Part shown: positions 17,711-26,115 of the stretch, in pieces
How the letters are laid out: every line of letters starts with the position of its first letter
Numbering within the stretch: the stretch's first letter is position 1
The notes under the pieces: model-generated
Database searches by the model: none
The model's input: only the letters and a program-made list of their open reading frames with translations
Told to the model about the DNA's origin: nothing
Origin: Caldilinea sp. CFX5
GTDB taxonomy: Bacteria; Chloroflexota; Anaerolineae; Caldilineales; Caldilineaceae
Assembly (NCBI GenBank): GCA_021405325.1
Contig: QWII01000021.1
Span: 71,134-135,133 of the forward strand
Length of the DNA: 64,000 nucleotides
Direction: 5' to 3'
Program-made: the position numbers and the translations under genes

Positions 17711-18406
17711 TTACGCCGAGGGCGTCAGATCCTCAATGCGCACCCAGCCGCGGCGGAGAGCGAGAATCGCGGCTTGTGTGCGATCTTCGACGCCCAACTT
17801 GCGTAAGACGCTACTCATGTGATTCTTCACCGTTTGCCGGCTGATGCTTAAGGCGCTGGCGATCTCTTTATTGCTGGCGCCCTTGGTCGTCAAGACCAAT
17901 ACTTCCATCTCGCGCGGACTTAGCGGCGCAAAGGCTTCCTGGCCGGTATCGGCGACGACGGTCAACTTTTCCATTTCAGCGAGCAGCCAGCGATAGGCTT
18001 CGGTCTTATTCAGCACCTTACCGTTGATAAAGTAGCGATTTTGGGCGACGGTGCGAATGGCGGGAATCAACTCACTGGGCTGGACATCCTTGGGATAGTA
18101 GGCCGAAGCGCCGGCGCGCAACGCGTGCAACATCTGCTCATCATCGTTATAGGCTGTCAGGACAATCACCGCGGTTTCATCAATGGCATAGGTTTGCTTG
18201 ATCTCATGGGTCGCCTGTAAGCCATTTTTGCCCCGCAGATTGATGTCCATTAGAATCACGTCGGGCGCCAGTTCAACGGCCAGCCGCACCGCTTCATCGC
18301 CGGCTGTCGCCTCCGCCACAATCTGCAGATCATCTTCAAGTTCCAACACCCGGCGCAACCCTTGGATGAGCAGCGGGTGGTCTTCTACTACCATAATCCG
18401 AATCAC
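17711..18406 (-). CDS. NarL/FixJ-family response regulator
   Basis: The 231-residue regulator has an intact receiver: acidic pair in VVEDHP, phospho-acceptor Asp in VILMDINLRGKNG and Lys in YYPKDVQPSE. A C-terminal LuxR helix-turn-helix follows (LSPREMEVLVLTTKGASNKEIA, ISRQTVKNHMSSVLRKLGV). A sensor kinase should phosphorylate it, but none is nearby. I prefer the GTG at 18406 with AGGGG ten bases upstream; an earlier GTG at 18442 would add 12 residues but has no good ribosome site. The Flp pilin gene starts 14 nt after its stop, so the two probably share a transcript. Confidence 0.88.
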   Translation of the reverse strand: MIRIMVVEDHPLLIQGLRRVLELEDDLQIVAEATAGDEAVRLAVELAPDVILMDINLRGKNGLQATHEIKQTYAIDETAVIVLTAYNDDEQMLHALRAGASAYYPKDVQPSELIPAIRTVAQNRYFINGKVLNKTEAYRWLLAEMEKLTVVADTGQEAFAPLSPREMEVLVLTTKGASNKEIASALSISRQTVKNHMSSVLRKLGVEDRTQAAILALRRGWVRIEDLTPSA

Positions 18407-18740
18407 CGACAACGATCCCCTTGTTTCATCGTTTTTCGCCACCGATCAGCAAGCATCATCGCTACAGCGAAGACGCGTAGCAGAACGCAGCATTAGGAAG
18501 AGAGCATCTGCATCCTATACCAACAGTGCTTACGAGTATAGCATTAACTCTAGCTGACGCCAAACCAAAAGCAACGCACTCGCTTTACTCGCAGTTTGGG
18601 GTGGCGTCGTGGGGATGCTATAATCTATGGCGTTCAATCAGCGAAAGCCGACATCGTTTGCCAATCGGAATCGGGACGCCGGCAGCATCTGCCAAGCGCA
18701 GTCGAGCAGTCTGTCAGCAAATGCAGGGAAGGGGTGGTAC

Positions 18741-19445
18741 ATGGCCAACATTGCCAAATTGTATGAGCTACAAAAGATTGATGTTACCACGCAGAAGGTA
18801 CGGCGGCGGTTGACCCAGTTGAAGACGCTGCTCGTGGAAAGTGATGACCTGAAGCGCGCCCGCACCGCAGCCGAAATGTTGCAAGAAGAGCAGCAGCAGT
18901 GGCATGGGAAACAGAAGAGCGCCGAACTGGAAGCGCAATCGCTGGCCGACCGGATCAAAGAGAGTGAGCAGCGCCTGATGAGTGGTCAGGTGCGCAACCC
19001 CAAAGAATTAGAATCGCTCCAATCCAGCATCGAAGCTCTCCAACGTCAACGCAGCGCCGTCGAAACCGCCTCAGTCGAAGCCCTCATGAAACATGAAGAA
19101 TTGCATAGTCAAGTGGCCACCGCCAACGACCAACTCCAACGGATCCAACAAGCCTGGTCGGCCAGTCAAGCCGAATTAACCGAAGAAGAGAATAAGCTGA
19201 AACGGGGCTATCTCCAGCTCAAAAAACAGCGTGACACCCTAGCCGAAAGCCTGGACAAGGCGCTCTTACAACAGTACGAATATTTGCGCGAACGCAAGGC
19301 TGGGGTCGCGGTCGCCACGGTAGAAAACGACAACTGTAGCGCCTGCCATGTGCGCGTCCCGTCCGGCGTTCTCAGCACGTTGCGCAGCCAGGCCGACAAA
19401 ATGGTGAGCTGTCCCAGTTGCGGTCGTATTTTGTATGGCCGCTAA
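18741..19445 (+). CDS. C4-type zinc ribbon protein with coiled coil
   Basis: The 234-residue protein is mostly coiled coil (residues about 10-180, rich in Glu, Gln and Lys) and ends in a four-cysteine zinc ribbon: C-S-A-C-H-V-R-V, then SCPSCGRILY. It matches the family often called DUF164 or YbgI-adjacent zinc ribbon, whose members are common in bacteria but lack a firm function; nucleic-acid or protein binding is assumed. The start is the ATG at 18741 (MANIAKLYELQKID) behind aagggg. The longer in-frame ATG at 18627 would add 38 residues unlike the family. Confidence 0.85.
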   Translation: MANIAKLYELQKIDVTTQKVRRRLTQLKTLLVESDDLKRARTAAEMLQEEQQQWHGKQKSAELEAQSLADRIKESEQRLMSGQVRNPKELESLQSSIEALQRQRSAVETASVEALMKHEELHSQVATANDQLQRIQQAWSASQAELTEEENKLKRGYLQLKKQRDTLAESLDKALLQQYEYLRERKAGVAVATVENDNCSACHVRVPSGVLSTLRSQADKMVSCPSCGRILYGR

Positions 19446-19477
19446 GGCTGACGAAAGACCTGTTCCGCCAACCACCT

Positions 19478-20266
19478 TTAGCCCAAAGCGGCGGAGAGCG
19501 TGACCATCGTCTGCGCCGGATCATAATCGGTATCAGCAACCCTGGCAAAGCGGGCAACGGGTGACGCGGCCAGCAGGGCGGCGCCTGTTTGCTCCGCAGC
19601 CATTGTGGAAAAAATCGCCGTAATCGCCTGGCGCAGCGCCAGCGGCACTTCCGTGCGAATGACCCACGGCGGCGCCGGATTGGGGCCGAGTCGTCCCAAT
19701 GCGCGCACTGCGCCGATCAGCGCCGGCTGTTCCTGGGTAATCTGTTCAAAGACGGTCGTGTCAATGGCTGCCACATCCGCCTCGCCGGCAACCAGCATCT
19801 GTAAGGCCCGACGATGATAGCCGGCTTCAATGGCTTGCGAAAAAAACGCCAATCCTTCACCCAAGCGCGCCAGGTGCGCCCGCATCACATGATAACCGGA
19901 GAGCGACCCCGGCTCATTGTAAGCCCAGCGCTGACCACGCAATGCACCAAAGTGTTGGGCCGGATGGTCCCGCCGCACCATCATATCCGAGTAGTAGACC
20001 GGCTGATCGCCATAATGTTCGCCCCGCCAGACCGGCGCCGCCAGTAGCGCCACCTGCCCTTGTGGTCGCCGCACCACATAGGGCGCGCCACAAATCCAGG
20101 CAATCTGAATGGCGCCGGCATCGAGTTGGCGGTAACGTTCCGTCCAGTCCAGGTCGATCACAAACTCGATTGCACGTCCCAACCGGCTTGCCACATAGTC
20201 CGTCAACTGGCGGCAAAAGCCATCCATCCCCGGCGCCATACAGGTCGTCATCCGCAACCGCTCCAT
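19478..20266 (-). CDS. PhnD-like phosphate/phosphonate-binding protein, no signal peptide
   Basis: The 262-residue protein has the PhnD/SsuA periplasmic-binding fold: QIAWICGAPYVVRRPQG, YYSDMMVRRDHPAQ, GQRWAYNEPGSLSGYHVMRA, GEADVAAIDTTV. Relatives are substrate-binding subunits of phosphonate ABC importers. Here there is no signal peptide or lipobox and no permease or ATPase gene next to it, so a cytoplasmic ligand-binding or enzymatic role is possible. ATG start with AGGGG close upstream. Confidence 0.75.
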   Translation of the reverse strand: MERLRMTTCMAPGMDGFCRQLTDYVASRLGRAIEFVIDLDWTERYRQLDAGAIQIAWICGAPYVVRRPQGQVALLAAPVWRGEHYGDQPVYYSDMMVRRDHPAQHFGALRGQRWAYNEPGSLSGYHVMRAHLARLGEGLAFFSQAIEAGYHRRALQMLVAGEADVAAIDTTVFEQITQEQPALIGAVRALGRLGPNPAPPWVIRTEVPLALRQAITAIFSTMAAEQTGAALLAASPVARFARVADTDYDPAQTMVTLSAALG

Positions 20267-20303
20267 CTACCCCTAGCCTCCTCGACTGTCATTGTTATTT
20301 CTT

Positions 20304-20388
20304 TAGGAGTTACGCAGTTGACGGGCGCTACCAGAGACCTGTCAGGTTTGCGAAACCTGACAGGTCTTGTCCAACTGCGTAACTCCTA
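20304..20388. repeat. Nested palindrome with cctgtcaggttt core
   Basis: Outer arms 20304-20320 and 20372-20388 (taggagttacgcagttg and complement) enclose a second perfect hairpin, 20336-20349 with 20353-20366 (gacctgtcaggttt and complement, loop gcg). The inner core is also found in the element at 27328. Confidence 0.9.
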
Positions 20389-20431
20389 TTCTTTTGAAAA
20401 CCCAGCCAATTATGGTGACCTACCCCCAAAC

Positions 20432-20460
20432 TTGACCTTACGAATCAATGACGCTACAAT
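20432..20460 (+). promoter_or_regulatory. Sigma-70 promoter for the secreted nuclease gene
   Basis: TTGACC (20432-20437), 17-nt spacer, TACAAT (20455-20460). It lies 44 nt ahead of the chosen ATG at 20504 and supports that start over longer in-frame starts. Confidence 0.75.
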
Positions 20461-20503
20461 AGCGACGCCAACTTCCCGTCACGCTGTCACGTTGGGAGCC
20501 GTC

Positions 20504-22594
20504 ATGCAACACCATCGGTACCGCCTGTTTCTCTTCCTAAGTCTACTGTTCGGCATCGGCAGTGGGCTGACCGGCCTTTTCATCGACCCCATCACCTTGC
20601 TTGCCCAAAACCGGCCATGGCTCGTGCCGATTTATCAACTGCAAGGCAACGGGTTGGTTTCGCCCTACGCGGAAAAATGGGTGGATAGTTATGGTCTGGT
20701 CACTGGCGTCCTGCGCGACGGCTTTTACCTGCAAGACCCCGTCGGCGACGACGACCCGGCCACCAGCGACGGCATCTTTGTCTATACCAACAAGCGCCCC
20801 ACTGTCACCCCAGGGGAATGCGTCGTGGTGACGCGCGCCTATGTGACTGAGTTCTATGAAAAGACCGAACTGTCACGCCTCAAAAGCATCACCCCCAGCG
20901 ACCGCTGTCCCAGTCAAACGGTGCAAGCCGCGTCCATCCCGTTGCCGCACCTGGGGATGACACCGAGCATAACCTACGAAGCCTACGAAGGGATGTTGGT
21001 GGCCATGACCAACCTCACCGGCACGGTGCAGGGGCCGACCAAACACTTTGCCGACGGCGATAGGGAACTGGCGCTGCTGCCGACCACGCTACAAGCTTAT
21101 ATCCCCGGCGGTCGCGTCTTTCAGGCGGATAGCGCCGCCTTGAACGCGCTCGTCTATCTGACCAACGAACTGGGCGCGAGCTTACCCGAACTGCCCTGGG
21201 GCGCACCCCTGGTCGTTGGCGCTGCTACACCGGAAGGACGCACGGCAACCGCCATTCTTGACTATAACTTTGGCAAATATCAACTTCATCTCTTACCGGC
21301 GACACCGGTAGAACCGCTCCTCGCCGATCCGACAGTTGAACGCCAACCGGAGGAAGGCCGTCCAACTGCGCCTGACGAATTTGGTCTTTGTATCTTCAAC
21401 GTCTACGGCTTGGGGCGGGGCAGTGAGCAACGCCCTGATGCGCGTGAATACCAGCAACACCTGGCAAAACGCGCCCGCGCCATTGCGGAAACCTTGCATG
21501 GCTGTACCATCATCGGCCTTCAGGAGACGGGGACGCCTGCCGACGCCCAAAATTTGGCCGATTTCCTGGCCGAGCTGTACCAACTCGACTATGAAGCAAC
21601 CGCCCTTGCCGGCCCCAACACGCAAAGTCGCGAATTCCCGTTGACCAACAGTCTGCTCACCCGGCGCGATCAGGTGCAGGTGTTGGCGGCGGCGGCGCCG
21701 CAAGGTTGCTCCCCCAAAGATTATGCAGTCCCGGCCGGCGCCGGTGACTGTCCGCGCGGTCAGTATGCCCTCTTTGATCGCCCGCCGCTGGTGGTTGATC
21801 TGCGTGTGACCGGCGCTTGGGGCGAGCCAATCACCATCACAGTAGTGAACAATCATTGGAAAAGCAAAGCCGGCGACGAAACGGTCAATGCCGTGCGGCG
21901 GGCTGACCAGGCGCGGCATGTCGCCACCTTGGTGCAAGCGAAATTGGCCACCGACCCCAATGCGTTGGTGACTGTGCTGGGCGACCTGAATGACTACTAT
22001 CCCAGCACGCCGGTCGAAGTGCTGCGCACCGGCGTGCAACCGCCGCTGGTCCATCTTTATGATTATCTACCGCCGCTTGACCGCTACACCTATATTTTTA
22101 ACGGCGGCAGCCAGGTGCTCGACCACCTACTGGTGACGCCGGCGCTGGCGGCGCTGGTCACGCTGGTCGATCCGATTCATAGCAACGCCGATTTTCCGGC
22201 GGGCGGCCAAACCCAGTTACAAACCCTGGCCCATGCCAGCGACCATGACCCCGTGCAGGTGGTGCTGCGCCCGGAAGGCGCTGCCATCCTCGGCGGTTCT
22301 TTGCGATATGCCGACATCCATGTACAATTGGTAGACCAAAATGGCGGTGTTGTAACGCAAACCACGACCGATGCCAATGGCGACTTCCGGCTCTGGCAAT
22401 TGCCCATTGGCGCTTATACGCTCAACCTTACACCACCGCCGGCAGTGACGATGGAACCGCAGACCATGCCAATCGAGCTGGGGCGTGGCTATCAACGGCT
22501 GCCGACGCCGGCGTTAGCCCAGCGCACTGTGACCATTGGCGTGGCGCTGGCCTTGAGCGCGGCGCATTTAGCGCCGACCGCACCGCGTGAATGA
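20504..22594 (+). CDS. Exported ExeM/NucH-type endonuclease/exonuclease/phosphatase protein
   Basis: The 696-residue protein has an N-terminal signal segment (RYRLFLFLSLLFGIGSG). An OB-like nucleic-acid binding stretch (residues about 40-160) precedes the metal-dependent nuclease domain of the exonuclease-endonuclease-phosphatase superfamily. Catalytic motifs are visible: IIGLQETG (Glu), VNNHWKSK, VLGDLNDYYPS (Asp, Asn) and ASDHDPVQV (Asp, His). A carboxypeptidase-regulatory-like beta domain follows near the C-terminus (VVTQTTTDANGDFRLWQLP). Extracellular nucleases of this type digest DNA for phosphate and biofilm turnover. The start at 20504 sits just behind a good promoter. It heads a row of five plus-strand genes. 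Confidence 0.82.
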   Translation: MQHHRYRLFLFLSLLFGIGSGLTGLFIDPITLLAQNRPWLVPIYQLQGNGLVSPYAEKWVDSYGLVTGVLRDGFYLQDPVGDDDPATSDGIFVYTNKRPTVTPGECVVVTRAYVTEFYEKTELSRLKSITPSDRCPSQTVQAASIPLPHLGMTPSITYEAYEGMLVAMTNLTGTVQGPTKHFADGDRELALLPTTLQAYIPGGRVFQADSAALNALVYLTNELGASLPELPWGAPLVVGAATPEGRTATAILDYNFGKYQLHLLPATPVEPLLADPTVERQPEEGRPTAPDEFGLCIFNVYGLGRGSEQRPDAREYQQHLAKRARAIAETLHGCTIIGLQETGTPADAQNLADFLAELYQLDYEATALAGPNTQSREFPLTNSLLTRRDQVQVLAAAAPQGCSPKDYAVPAGAGDCPRGQYALFDRPPLVVDLRVTGAWGEPITITVVNNHWKSKAGDETVNAVRRADQARHVATLVQAKLATDPNALVTVLGDLNDYYPSTPVEVLRTGVQPPLVHLYDYLPPLDRYTYIFNGGSQVLDHLLVTPALAALVTLVDPIHSNADFPAGGQTQLQTLAHASDHDPVQVVLRPEGAAILGGSLRYADIHVQLVDQNGGVVTQTTTDANGDFRLWQLPIGAYTLNLTPPPAVTMEPQTMPIELGRGYQRLPTPALAQRTVTIGVALALSAAHLAPTAPRE

Positions 22595-22613
22595 ACGGCA
22601 AGGATGAAGCAGG

Positions 22614-23126
22614 ATGAAAAACGTATACCTAAGTTGGCACGACACCGAAGAACTGATTAGCCAGTTGATCTTTCAACTGGACACCCCGTATGATGCGATC
22701 CTCTTGATCGCGCGCGGCGGCATTATCCCCGGCGGCATGATCGCCGAAGCGCTCAAAATGCACAACGTCCTGACGGCAGCCGTTCTCTTTACCGACCCGC
22801 AGACCGGCGGGCTGCCGCGCCTGAGCTGGCCCAAGTTTGTCCAGTTCCCGGCCGATAACCTGCTGACCGGGCGCAAGATTTTAGTGGTGGATAATCTCTG
22901 GAACCACGGGCGCACGGTCCTGGCCGCCAAGGGGCGCATTGAAAGCGCCGGCGGCTTCCCGGAAATCGCCGTCTTGCACTGGAAACAGACCAACAGCCAC
23001 TTCCCCGACCAGGCGCCAGACTACTATGTCGAAATCACGGAAGACTTCATCCACTATCCCTGGCAGCGGATCGACGACTCGGACTATCGCGTGCTGGCGA
23101 ATCCGGTGCTGCCGTCGTTATCATAG
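22614..23126 (+). CDS. Phosphoribosyltransferase (Gpt-like)
   Basis: The 170-residue protein is a type I phosphoribosyltransferase resembling xanthine/guanine enzymes: AILLIARGGIIPGGMIAEAL and the PRPP loop ILVVDNLWNHGRTV. In most relatives the loop reads V-D-D-x-x-D-x-G-x-T; here two acidic positions are Asn, which may alter Mg-PRPP binding. It probably salvages a purine base or acts on a related substrate. It follows the nuclease gene by 19 nt, so nucleotide scavenging is a reasonable shared theme. Confidence 0.8.
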   Translation: MKNVYLSWHDTEELISQLIFQLDTPYDAILLIARGGIIPGGMIAEALKMHNVLTAAVLFTDPQTGGLPRLSWPKFVQFPADNLLTGRKILVVDNLWNHGRTVLAAKGRIESAGGFPEIAVLHWKQTNSHFPDQAPDYYVEITEDFIHYPWQRIDDSDYRVLANPVLPSLS

Positions 23127-23146
23127 GGAGCAGCAGGTCAATCTTT

Positions 23147-23809
23147 ATGAGTATAGCCAACACCTTGCCGGCAACGGCGCCCGCCACCGAACGGATTACG
23201 CCCCTGATCCAACGTCTACACGAAGCCTACCCTGCGGCCGAGTGTGCGCTCCATCACCGGAACGCCTTTGAATTGTTGGTCGCGACCATTCTGTCGGCGC
23301 AATGCACCGATGAGCGGGTCAACAAGGTGACGCCGGCGCTCTTTGCCCGCTTTCCCACACCGGAAGCGATGGCCGGCGCCGACCGTGAAGAACTGGAAAG
23401 CTTGATTCGTTCCACCGGCTTCTACCACAACAAGGCCAAGAACATTCAAGGCGCCGCCCAACGCATCGTCAGCACCTACGGCGGTGTGGTGCCGCAGACG
23501 ATGGACGAATTGCTGACCCTGCCCGGCGTGGCGCGCAAAACGGCCAATGTGGTGCTGGGCGTGGTCTTTGGCATCGCCGATGGCGTGGTGGTCGATACCC
23601 ATGTCAAGCGCCTCGCGAATCGTCTAGGTTTGACCACCCAAAGCGACCCGGAAAAAATTGAGCGTGATCTGCAAGCGATCACCCCCAAGGCCGCGTGGAT
23701 CAACCTCTCCCACCTACTGATTTTTCATGGTCGCCAGGTCTGCGACGCCCGCAAACCAAATTGCGCGGCTTGCACACTCAGCGATCTCTGCCCCAGTGCG
23801 GCTCTCTAA
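23147..23809 (+). CDS. nth: Endonuclease III (DNA glycosylase/AP lyase)
   Basis: The 220-residue enzyme removes oxidised pyrimidines and cuts the abasic site in base-excision repair. The helix-hairpin-helix LTLPGVARKTANVV carries the catalytic Lys (about residue 131), and VVDTHVKRLANRLGL carries the catalytic Asp (about 150). The C-terminal cluster C-x6-C-x2-C-x5-C (about 200-216) binds [4Fe-4S]. Length and all key residues are normal. It lies 20 nt after the phosphoribosyltransferase gene. Confidence 0.97.
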   Translation: MSIANTLPATAPATERITPLIQRLHEAYPAAECALHHRNAFELLVATILSAQCTDERVNKVTPALFARFPTPEAMAGADREELESLIRSTGFYHNKAKNIQGAAQRIVSTYGGVVPQTMDELLTLPGVARKTANVVLGVVFGIADGVVVDTHVKRLANRLGLTTQSDPEKIERDLQAITPKAAWINLSHLLIFHGRQVCDARKPNCAACTLSDLCPSAAL

Positions 23810-23811
23810 TC

Positions 23812-24546
23812 ATGCGTCTGCAATCACCCTTCTGGACTACTTTCGCCTGGCTGATCTTGCTGATGGTGGCCGGTTGCGGCTCGTCGCCCACACCGACGCC
23901 AACGGTGACGGTTGTGCGGTTGCCGGCGGCCACCGCACAACCGGCGGCAACCGCTGCGCCGCCGCCGCCGACGATTGTAACGAATACTGTTACGCTGGCG
24001 CCTTTTCGGATCAACCTGCCCAGTTCCGCCCCGGTTCTCTACCCAACGGATGCAACTTGGGATAGTCAGCTTGCCCAGCTTCAGCAGCAACAACCCCAAC
24101 TTGCCAACTATTTGACTGCGCTGGCGGCTACCTTAACCGTAGAAGAGCGCGTTGCTCTCATCCAATTGCCTATTGCGGAAGAAACGTTAACCCTAGTCGC
24201 TGCCACTGTGCCGAGTGAGGGGCTATCCCTGCAAAGCTATCTGGCGGCAGCGCAGACGGAATTAGAACAAAGCCGCCTAGCGCTTGGCTCCGGGATTGTT
24301 GTGCAAAGGGCAACCATGCGCTATGACCTGCACGAAGCGCATATTCCCCTTGCCACGCTCCAATACACCTTGCCGGTCAGCGGGGGCGCCGCCGACATCA
24401 GCGGCTATCAGGCGGCCATGCTCGACCCGACCGGAAACCATTTGCTCCTGCTGACCTTTGTCGCTGCGCCAACGTCGATGGCGGCAGCACAAGAGCAGAT
24501 CGCAACGATTCTTGCGCGACTGCAAGAGACAGGGCTTATTCAGTAA
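23812..24546 (+). CDS. Hypothetical lipoprotein
   Basis: The 244-residue protein has a lipoprotein signal peptide (WTTFAWLILLMVAGCGS, lipobox V-A-G-C), a Thr/Pro/Ala linker (PTPTPTVTVV, AATAAPPPPT) and a globular part of about 180 residues with no family I recognise. It should be anchored to the outer face of the membrane. The ATG at 23812 lies two bases after the nth stop, so translation is probably coupled; there is no separate ribosome site. Confidence 0.7.
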   Translation: MRLQSPFWTTFAWLILLMVAGCGSSPTPTPTVTVVRLPAATAQPAATAAPPPPTIVTNTVTLAPFRINLPSSAPVLYPTDATWDSQLAQLQQQQPQLANYLTALAATLTVEERVALIQLPIAEETLTLVAATVPSEGLSLQSYLAAAQTELEQSRLALGSGIVVQRATMRYDLHEAHIPLATLQYTLPVSGGAADISGYQAAMLDPTGNHLLLLTFVAAPTSMAAAQEQIATILARLQETGLIQ

Positions 24547-24559
24547 AGGAAGAACAGCC

Positions 24560-25444
24560 ATGCCAGCACCAGTGCCTGCCGGCTACACGCGCGGTGCGCT
24601 CGTCGTCATCGGCACGACAACCAGCGCCACGCGACAAGAACAGTTGTTACAACGCTTTTGGAACGAAGCCGGCGGCTATGGCGCGCGCATCCTGATCTGC
24701 GGCGCGCCGGGGACGGAGAAAGAGAGCGGCGCCTATGCCGACCAACTCCGGCAGATGGAAGCGGCCAGTGTGGATCTCTTGCCGATCCAGGATCGGCAGA
24801 GCGCCCGGATGGCGGATCATCAACCATTGGTGGAACGGGCCACCGGTATTCTGTTGCTGGCGCCCAGTGCACTCCATGTCGCCGCGTTAATCGGCGGCAC
24901 CCAGCTTGCCACCGCCATTCGCCGCGCCAACGCGGTTGGCAAAACGGTCGCCGGGGCCGGGCCAAGCGCGGCCATCCTCTGTCAGCACATCTTGACGCAG
25001 CCGGGGGAAAGCGACACCAGTGCGCCGCTGTTGCAACGCGATCTGATCCAATTTGCGCCCGGTTTGGGCATGGTGAATCGGCTCCTCTTGGCGGTAGAGC
25101 CGCTGCCGCGGCCGGCCAGTCATCAACTCGTCGGCTTATTGACCGCCATCGCCTACAATCCCTTTTTGGTGGGTGTTGACATTGAGGCCGATACGGGGAT
25201 CGTGATCTATCCTGACACTACCCTGGAGGTCTTTGGCGCCAACAACGTCCTGCTTGTCGATGGTCACGCCATTACGCACACCGACGTGACCACCGTAACG
25301 CGTCCCGGCGCCGGCAGCGTGCATGGCGTCCAACTTCATGTGCTACGCCACGGCCAAACCTTCACCTTTGACACCCATGTCGTAAAGCCGCAGTCGCCTA
25401 CGGATATTCCGGCCGAAGGCGCCCCGAATCATCAACCGTTTTGA
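24560..25444 (+). CDS. Cyanophycinase-like peptidase (S51 family)
   Basis: The 294-residue protein follows the cyanophycinase/peptidase S51 pattern: GALVVIGTTTSATRQEQLL, GILLLAPSALHVAALIGGTQ, then the nucleophile elbow VAGAGPSAAILCQHIL in place of the usual G-x-S-A-G-A. A C-terminal half follows with PGLGMVNRLLLAVEPLPRPASH and GVDIEADTGIVIYPDTTLEV. Cyanophycinases are serine enzymes that cut the Asp-Arg polymer cyanophycin. No cyanophycin synthetase gene is in the window, so the substrate may differ. ATG start with AAGGA nine bases upstream, 13 nt after the lipoprotein gene. Confidence 0.72.
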   Translation: MPAPVPAGYTRGALVVIGTTTSATRQEQLLQRFWNEAGGYGARILICGAPGTEKESGAYADQLRQMEAASVDLLPIQDRQSARMADHQPLVERATGILLLAPSALHVAALIGGTQLATAIRRANAVGKTVAGAGPSAAILCQHILTQPGESDTSAPLLQRDLIQFAPGLGMVNRLLLAVEPLPRPASHQLVGLLTAIAYNPFLVGVDIEADTGIVIYPDTTLEVFGANNVLLVDGHAITHTDVTTVTRPGAGSVHGVQLHVLRHGQTFTFDTHVVKPQSPTDIPAEGAPNHQPF

Positions 25445-25467
25445 GGACACTCGCTAAATCTTTTTCC

Positions 25468-25534
25468 GTGTTCCTTCACGCTGTGTTTACTCTTTGGCCA
25501 AGTGCCAAAGAGTAAACACAGCGTGAAGGAACAC
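25468..25534. repeat. Perfect 31-bp palindrome with 5-nt loop
   Basis: Arms 25468-25498 and 25504-25534 match over all 31 bases (gtgttccttcacgctg... and complement), loop caagt. It separates two convergent genes and is probably a bidirectional terminator or a mobile palindrome; T-runs lie before the left arm. Confidence 0.92.
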
Positions 25535-25575
25535 AGAGCAGATCTTCTGGTCTGACAAAAAACACTGCTCGATGA

Positions 25576-26013
25576 TCACCATTCTTCAATGTCAGTGACT
25601 TGTTCGCCAATCACCTTGAAACTGCGCTGTCCCCCTGGTTGGCCGGCCATGGCTTGCGGACCGGGCAACAGCATCGTATTCATGGTAGGCGGTTGATGGC
25701 CCTGCTGCATGGCCGGATAGCCAGGGCCGGCCAAGACGATGACCGGCGGCTGTTGCACGGGCATGGGATAACCGTGCCCATGCATCTCCAAAGAACGGCG
25801 GGACGAACCATGGTGCGGGTTCTGCCCTTCCTCCTGCCAGGCGTCGCGCCGACGGGCCGAAGCCAATACCAGCAGCGCCACCGGAATGCCGGCCAAGACG
25901 CCAAAGAGCACCCCTAACGCCATGCCAATCGCATCGGCACTCAGTCGTTCACTAATACGCCAGGCGCTCACGCCCACAAAGATGAGCAGAAGCAAGAAAA
26001 ATAAACGTTTCAT
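25576..26013 (-). CDS. Small two-helix membrane protein
   Basis: The 145-residue protein has two N-terminal membrane helices (residues about 3-20 and 30-52, with GVLFGVLAGIPVALLVLAS). A Gly/Pro/Gln-rich tail contains HGHGYPMPVQQPPVIVLAGPGYP. I do not recognise a family. Two adjacent ATG codons are available; the second, at 26013, has GGAGG at better spacing. It follows the FtsK-like gene on the same strand after about 100 nt. Confidence 0.65.
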   Translation of the reverse strand: MKRLFFLLLLIFVGVSAWRISERLSADAIGMALGVLFGVLAGIPVALLVLASARRRDAWQEEGQNPHHGSSRRSLEMHGHGYPMPVQQPPVIVLAGPGYPAMQQGHQPPTMNTMLLPGPQAMAGQPGGQRSFKVIGEQVTDIEEW

Positions 26014-26115
26014 CATACCTCCGGTAGCACTCGCAAATACAACTGGATAGGGATGGTTCGGTGGTTAGTAACAAACCCGCGTAACTACTAAGCCCGCTAA
26101 CTAACGATGCCGCAA

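Noticed and set aside
20060..20503. In-frame extension of the secreted nuclease gene
   Set aside because: It would translate through a nested palindrome and overlap the opposite gene; a good promoter and signal peptide point to 20504.
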